Source: Gallionella sp. UBA4737
GTDB lineage: Bacteria > Pseudomonadota > Gammaproteobacteria > Burkholderiales > Gallionellaceae
Direction of reading: 5' to 3'
DNA: 9,830 bases
Assembly (NCBI GenBank): GCA_002403995.1
Contig: DHIV01000049.1
Span: 8,220-18,049 of the forward strand
Program-made: the position numbers and the translations under genes
The notes under the pieces: model-generated
Databases searched by the model: none
Seen by the model: the letters and a program-made list of their open reading frames with translations, nothing else
Told to the model about the DNA's origin: nothing
In this document: piece by piece, positions 6,500 to 9,830 of the stretch
Layout: every line of letters starts with the position of its first letter
How positions within the stretch are numbered: position 1 is the stretch's first letter

Positions 6500-7126
6500 A
6501 TGCTCAACCGATCCCATCTGCTCTTATTCCTCGGCGCACTGCTAGTCGGCAGTTGGCCTGCCTTGCTCCAAGCCGACCAACCCGGGCAAATGCCATCCGA
6601 GAAAATACCAGGGGAACCGGCATCTTCAAGTTTTCTGCTGGTTGCCAGCAAACAAATGCCCGATCCGAGATTCCGCAAAACAGTTCTCGTGGTAACCAGT
6701 CACGGCAATACCGGACACATCGGCGTCATCGTCAATCGTCCGCAAGACATCAAGCTCGACAAGATATTCCCCGGCTCCCCGGCAGCCAAGGAGTTCAGCC
6801 TGTTTTTTGGCGGGCCTGCCTATCCCAGACAGATTTCCTATCTGGTTCGCGGCGGGGAAACCGTGGAAGGAGCCCTGACGATCTCCGGCAGCATCTATCT
6901 TGCCTACGACTTGCCGACACTGGGCGAATTGCTGAACGGAAAGCGGCCCTACAAGGATTTGCGCGTGATGCACGGCCTGGCGTCATGGGCGCCCGGACAA
7001 CTGGAATACGAAATCAAACTGGGCGGCTGGTATGTCATGCCGTTCGACGAAGCGGTCATATTCGATCGCCCGCCTGCTGCAATGTGGCAGGAATTGTATA
7101 ACCGTGCCAACAGCATTGTTCTGTAA
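6500..7126 (+). CDS. YqgE/AlgH (UPF0301) family protein with signal peptide
   Basis: A 208-residue member of the YqgE/AlgH (DUF179) family, whose biochemical function is not established. Family hallmarks are FLLVASKQMPDPRFRKTVLVV (45-65), GVIVNRP (75-81), FFGGPAYP (102-109) and the C-terminal SWAPGQLEYEI...WYVMPFDEAVIFD. Unlike the usual cytoplasmic protein of about 185 residues, it has an N-terminal extension: MLNRSH, a hydrophobic run from Leu7 to Leu23, and a signal peptidase-like ALLQA|DQ near residue 25. It may therefore be periplasmic. The ATG at 6500 has no clear Shine-Dalgarno sequence. An in-frame ATG at 6590 would remove the signal, and an in-frame TTG at 6377 lies inside mlaF. The 28-base gap after mlaF suggests one transcript, so a role at the envelope beside the transporter is a reasonable guess only. 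It is not next to ruvX/yqgF here. Confidence 0.9.
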   Translation: MLNRSHLLLFLGALLVGSWPALLQADQPGQMPSEKIPGEPASSSFLLVASKQMPDPRFRKTVLVVTSHGNTGHIGVIVNRPQDIKLDKIFPGSPAAKEFSLFFGGPAYPRQISYLVRGGETVEGALTISGSIYLAYDLPTLGELLNGKRPYKDLRVMHGLASWAPGQLEYEIKLGGWYVMPFDEAVIFDRPPAAMWQELYNRANSIVL

Positions 7127-7629
7127 GGGGGAGAGGCGAGCGCAGAAGAGAATATATAGAGCTGGACGCCATTAATCTCATCACTGCGTTGAGATCAACG
7201 ACTGCTATTGGGAATAACGAACAACCGCTAATGACACTGCACCATCCTTCACTACTCTTGATAGCAGTCGCTTAATCGTATATCCAAACTCTAGGCAGTT
7301 CATCTTCATCCCAACACTAACTTGGCAAAAGGAATCATATAAGCTAAGCGGTTCTTGTGATATATCATCCGCCAAGTAAAAAACCAACAATACTATTGCA
7401 GAGCGGATTGAAAATGACGAAATCATTTCAAAGTGCGGAGCGGTACAGTATGCCAAATTGAAGAATGATGCTCAAGTAGCCAGTTAATAAATAGCATCCG
7501 AAAGCAAAAAAACTTTAACCGGCAGTGAAACTTGTGCAGAGCCGGTCAGGCTTTCTGAAATTTAGAACATAGGTGGATTCCCGCCAACTAGTATTGGAAT
7601 ATTGGAAGCTGTTATTAGAAAGAATAAAC
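7127..7629. other. AT-richer 500-base gap, possible gene remnants
   Basis: No convincing intact gene, RNA or terminator was seen. Base composition is visibly richer in A and T than the genes to the left. Two short open stretches on the + strand look somewhat protein-like without any start. At 7141-7275 it reads RREYIELDAINLITALRST and ends in TAA. At 7380-7487, between two stops, it reads TIAERIENDEIISKCGAVQ and continues to a TAA. They are in different frames and may be remains of a broken gene, but this is weak evidence. Other structures are a 6-base inverted repeat ACCGGC/GCCGGT at 7518-7546 (17-base loop), a small GGTGG/CCGCC hairpin at 7572-7585, and a tandem octamer just before the next gene. 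The next promoter probably lies at the right end of this gap but could not be placed. Confidence 0.4.
7592..7607 (+). repeat. Tandem octamer TATTGGAA x2 upstream of ATPase gene
   Basis: TATTGGAA occurs twice back to back, ending 22 bases before the ATG at 7630. Its position between a presumed promoter and the start codon would suit an operator, but two short AT-rich units may also arise by slippage. Confidence 0.4.
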
Positions 7630-9830
7630 ATGCAAGACATCATCAAAACTGATTTTCGTTTGCTTCGACTCATTCTCCTCGATTCCTATTCACCGGGGGG
7701 AGAGGCAATCATCGACCTTTCTGATGGCGCAATCCTGACCGGGGACAACGGTGTTGGAAAAACCTCCCTGCTAAATCTTATCCCGATTTTCTACGGCGAG
7801 AACCCCGGACAATGCACATCTGGCTCCAGCAGCTTTGCAGATTTTTATCTTCCTCATTCCACATCCTATGTCATTTTCGAGTATGAGCGCAGAAATATAC
7901 CCTGCATGGCCATTCTCTACAGCGTAGGAGAGGCTGCGTTTAACTTCCGCTTCATACGTGCCGCATACGACCTATCCCTATTTACCGAAAATGGTGACGG
8001 TGCCAATCTCATCTTGGCAAAAGACCTGAAGGTGAGGCTAAAAACTTTGGGTGTTCCGCACTCACCCGTGCTGGCACTCAGTGAATATCGCAACATCATC
8101 CAGGGGCGGGTGGCGGGTGGTAAAAGTTCCGCCGAAAATCGCGCACTGGTGGCCGACTATTCCTTCACGGCAAGCGGTAGCAAACTTGTACATATTGAAA
8201 AAATCGTGAGCGGGATGTTTACTCGCAAGGCGAACTTCGACGAATTCCTGCGTGTCATCGTGGACTACATCTCGAACGACGGGAACGCCCCCATCAGTAT
8301 CACCGGCGACCGGGAGCAGTATGCTGAGTGGCCGGCACAGTTCGCCGCTTATAACGAAGTCATGCAGCACGCTGACCTAATGAAGGAAGTTGAAGAGCTT
8401 GATGCCAAGCTAAATGCCAACGGGCATGAGTTGAGTTGCCTGCATGGCAAGCTGCTGGTGCTTGGGCAGCATTACGCCTCCCAGCAGCAGCAACTGCGGG
8501 GAGAGCAGACGCAGTTGACCGGCATCCGCGAGAAAGAGCAGTTTAAGTTCAACGGTTCTTTGCAGAAACTACAAGAGGACGAGTCAAAGGCTGATGCTGA
8601 TGCGGACGAGGCAGAAGGCCGGGTCAAATCCATAGATGCAAAAGCAAAGCAATACGATGATGATGCCATCACCCAAAAAGCAGAGCTGGTGGACAGCATT
8701 CCACAGATGCGAGTTAACCTACAATCGCTCAACACTCGGAAGGATGCCTTGCTGGGTGAATCCTCAAAAATTGAGCAGAAATACCAGTCGATGGGCATTG
8801 CCGTACAGAAAGAGCATCTGTCCCGTGTTCAGCAATTCAATATGGATATGGATAAGATACGGGAACAGTTTGAGCCGTTGTTCGGCAAGAATCGGACTGA
8901 ACATCTGGAGGCGGACCGCTTACTACAGGATACTGCGGAAGCTGGACTCAACGCTATTCGCAGTGAACACCACCATGCTATTAGACAAGAGGCTCATTGG
9001 AGCGGTGTCGTTGCCAATCCTCTAGCCGACCCTGTCGCAGTCGAGGCACTGGAAAAGAAGCGCACTGAAATGGAAGTCTTGCGTGAAAAAATGCGCGCCA
9101 CTCAAGGTGGTCGCCCAGCTCTGGAAACGCAGAAAACTCAGTCGGGGCGAGAATACGCCGAGCAAGAGTTGATTCTCAATGGGTTGCGCCGACGCGCTGA
9201 AGATATCGAGGCTAATCACCAGAGGCTACTGACCCACCTCAATCCAGACAAAGATTCGCTACTGCATTTCTTGCGCACGAACAAGCCGGATTGGCCTGCC
9301 GACATCGCCAAGGTAATCCGTGAGGATGTCTTGACCGTAAGCGGGCTGTCTCCGTCCATTGATGGCGTTGCCGGTTCACTCTATGGCGTATCGCTCGAAC
9401 TGTCGCGCCTTGACAGCAATCTCTGCGCGGATGAGGCGGCGCTTCAGGCTCAGATCGTGTTGTGTAGAGACGAGCAGGAAAAATTGCATAAGGACATCAG
9501 CGAGGTCGAGCGGCTGTTAGAGCAATGCAACAAGAGCAGGAAGGTGACGGATGATGCGTTGAGCCTGCATGATGTCGAGATGGCCAAACTCCTCGCCCGC
9601 GAAGCCACTCTGAAGACCGAGGAGGCTGCCGCAAAACAAGAGGTTGATGCCTCAAAGAAGAAATCCAGGCAGGATGCCGAGCGAAACTTGGTTACGGTAC
9701 AAGAAAGCGTCAGGGCGTGTAACCAGAAAATAGAAAACGCCAATGCCTCGTTAGCCACCGCTCGGCAAATGTGTGCAAAAAAACATGAAGAACTCGAGAA
9801 ATCGCTCAAGCAAAAGCAGACTGACAATCT
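7630..9830 (+). CDS. SMC/Rad50-like coiled-coil ATPase (3' end outside window)
   Basis: An uninterrupted frame of 733 codons runs from the ATG at 7630 to the right edge without a stop. The N-terminal ATPase half-domain shows Walker A TGDNGVGKTSLL (37-48, Lys44) after a short beta-rich entry, the usual layout of RecF/SMC/Rad50-type proteins. LSEYRNIIQGR at 150-160 looks conserved in style. From about 245 the protein is dominated by long charged heptad-like helices rich in Gln, Glu, Lys and Ala. These are broken by a globular stretch at about 538-596 (DSLLHFLRTNKPDWP to SLYGVSLELSRL) that sits where a hinge or elbow would be, and coiled coil resumes to the edge. The ABC signature and Walker B should lie beyond the window. 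The start has a purine-rich but weak AGAAAG. Composition is less GC-rich than the left genes. Possible identities are a defence-island SMC-like protein (DUF3584-like or Wadjet JetC-like) or a repair ATPase. None can be fixed here. Confidence 0.85.
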   Translation, partial: MQDIIKTDFRLLRLILLDSYSPGGEAIIDLSDGAILTGDNGVGKTSLLNLIPIFYGENPGQCTSGSSSFADFYLPHSTSYVIFEYERRNIPCMAILYSVGEAAFNFRFIRAAYDLSLFTENGDGANLILAKDLKVRLKTLGVPHSPVLALSEYRNIIQGRVAGGKSSAENRALVADYSFTASGSKLVHIEKIVSGMFTRKANFDEFLRVIVDYISNDGNAPISITGDREQYAEWPAQFAAYNEVMQHADLMKEVEELDAKLNANGHELSCLHGKLLVLGQHYASQQQQLRGEQTQLTGIREKEQFKFNGSLQKLQEDESKADADADEAEGRVKSIDAKAKQYDDDAITQKAELVDSIPQMRVNLQSLNTRKDALLGESSKIEQKYQSMGIAVQKEHLSRVQQFNMDMDKIREQFEPLFGKNRTEHLEADRLLQDTAEAGLNAIRSEHHHAIRQEAHWSGVVANPLADPVAVEALEKKRTEMEVLREKMRATQGGRPALETQKTQSGREYAEQELILNGLRRRAEDIEANHQRLLTHLNPDKDSLLHFLRTNKPDWPADIAKVIREDVLTVSGLSPSIDGVAGSLYGVSLELSRLDSNLCADEAALQAQIVLCRDEQEKLHKDISEVERLLEQCNKSRKVTDDALSLHDVEMAKLLAREATLKTEEAAAKQEVDASKKKSRQDAERNLVTVQESVRACNQKIENANASLATARQMCAKKHEELEKSLKQKQTDN

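Noticed and set aside
7205..7456. An 83-codon minus-strand frame in the gap between yqgE and the ATPase gene.
   Set aside because: The start is a TTG without a Shine-Dalgarno sequence and no motif is recognisable. In AT-richer DNA a frame of this length can occur by chance. It is not strong enough to list as a gene.
9450..9827. A 125-codon minus-strand frame at the right end, rich in Ser, Cys and Phe.
   Set aside because: It is antisense to the coiled-coil coding region. Ser/Phe/Leu-rich translations are the expected complement of Lys/Glu/Ala-rich helices.
7630..9830. Naming the ATPase gene jetC (Wadjet) or any other specific defence gene.
   Set aside because: Only the N-terminal P-loop and coiled coils are in view. 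The signature region and all partner genes are missing, so no named family can be supported.

Overview
The window looks like a chromosomal segment of a betaproteobacterium. The moderately high G+C of the left 7 kb, the style of the RecQ, MlaF and YqgE proteins and the multi-domain REC/PAS/kinase genes suggest the Gallionellaceae/Nitrosomonadales area. This placement is an inference from protein style and was not tested by any search.

Left part (1-3469, + strand): a tightly packed cluster of four two-component genes. The first, cut by the left edge, is a REC-histidine kinase. It overlaps a receiver-only gene in another frame, followed by an Rcp1-like receiver gene and a REC-PAS-PAS protein. 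The last two junctions are 4-base ATGA overlaps, so the set probably works as one translationally coupled phosphorelay unit. No DNA-binding or cyclase output is visible. The first and last genes carry nearly the same N-terminal receiver (bases 1-384 and 2169-2552, about 95% identical by hand count). After it they differ as if a PAS module had been gained or lost.

Middle part (3576-7126): recQ on the minus strand, convergent with the signalling cluster. A divergent intergenic region follows that holds a clean head-to-head pair of REP-like 21-mers. Then come mlaF, the ATPase of the Mla phospholipid transporter, and a YqgE/AlgH-family gene 28 bases downstream. The MlaF copy has tyrosine where the H-loop (switch) histidine is expected. 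The YqgE copy has an N-terminal extension that reads as a signal peptide. No mlaE follows, so this mlaF is separated from its usual partners.

Right part (7127-9830): about 500 bases of visibly AT-richer DNA without a convincing intact gene, perhaps with scraps of decayed coding sequence. After it a long reading frame starts at 7630 and runs off the right edge (at least 733 codons). It encodes an SMC/Rad50-like ATPase with an N-terminal Walker A motif and long coiled coils. The change in base composition, the gene-poor junction and the protein type suggest the edge of an accessory, possibly anti-phage defence, island whose other genes lie outside the window. This is the strongest candidate for something new here, but the available sequence cannot assign it to a named system.
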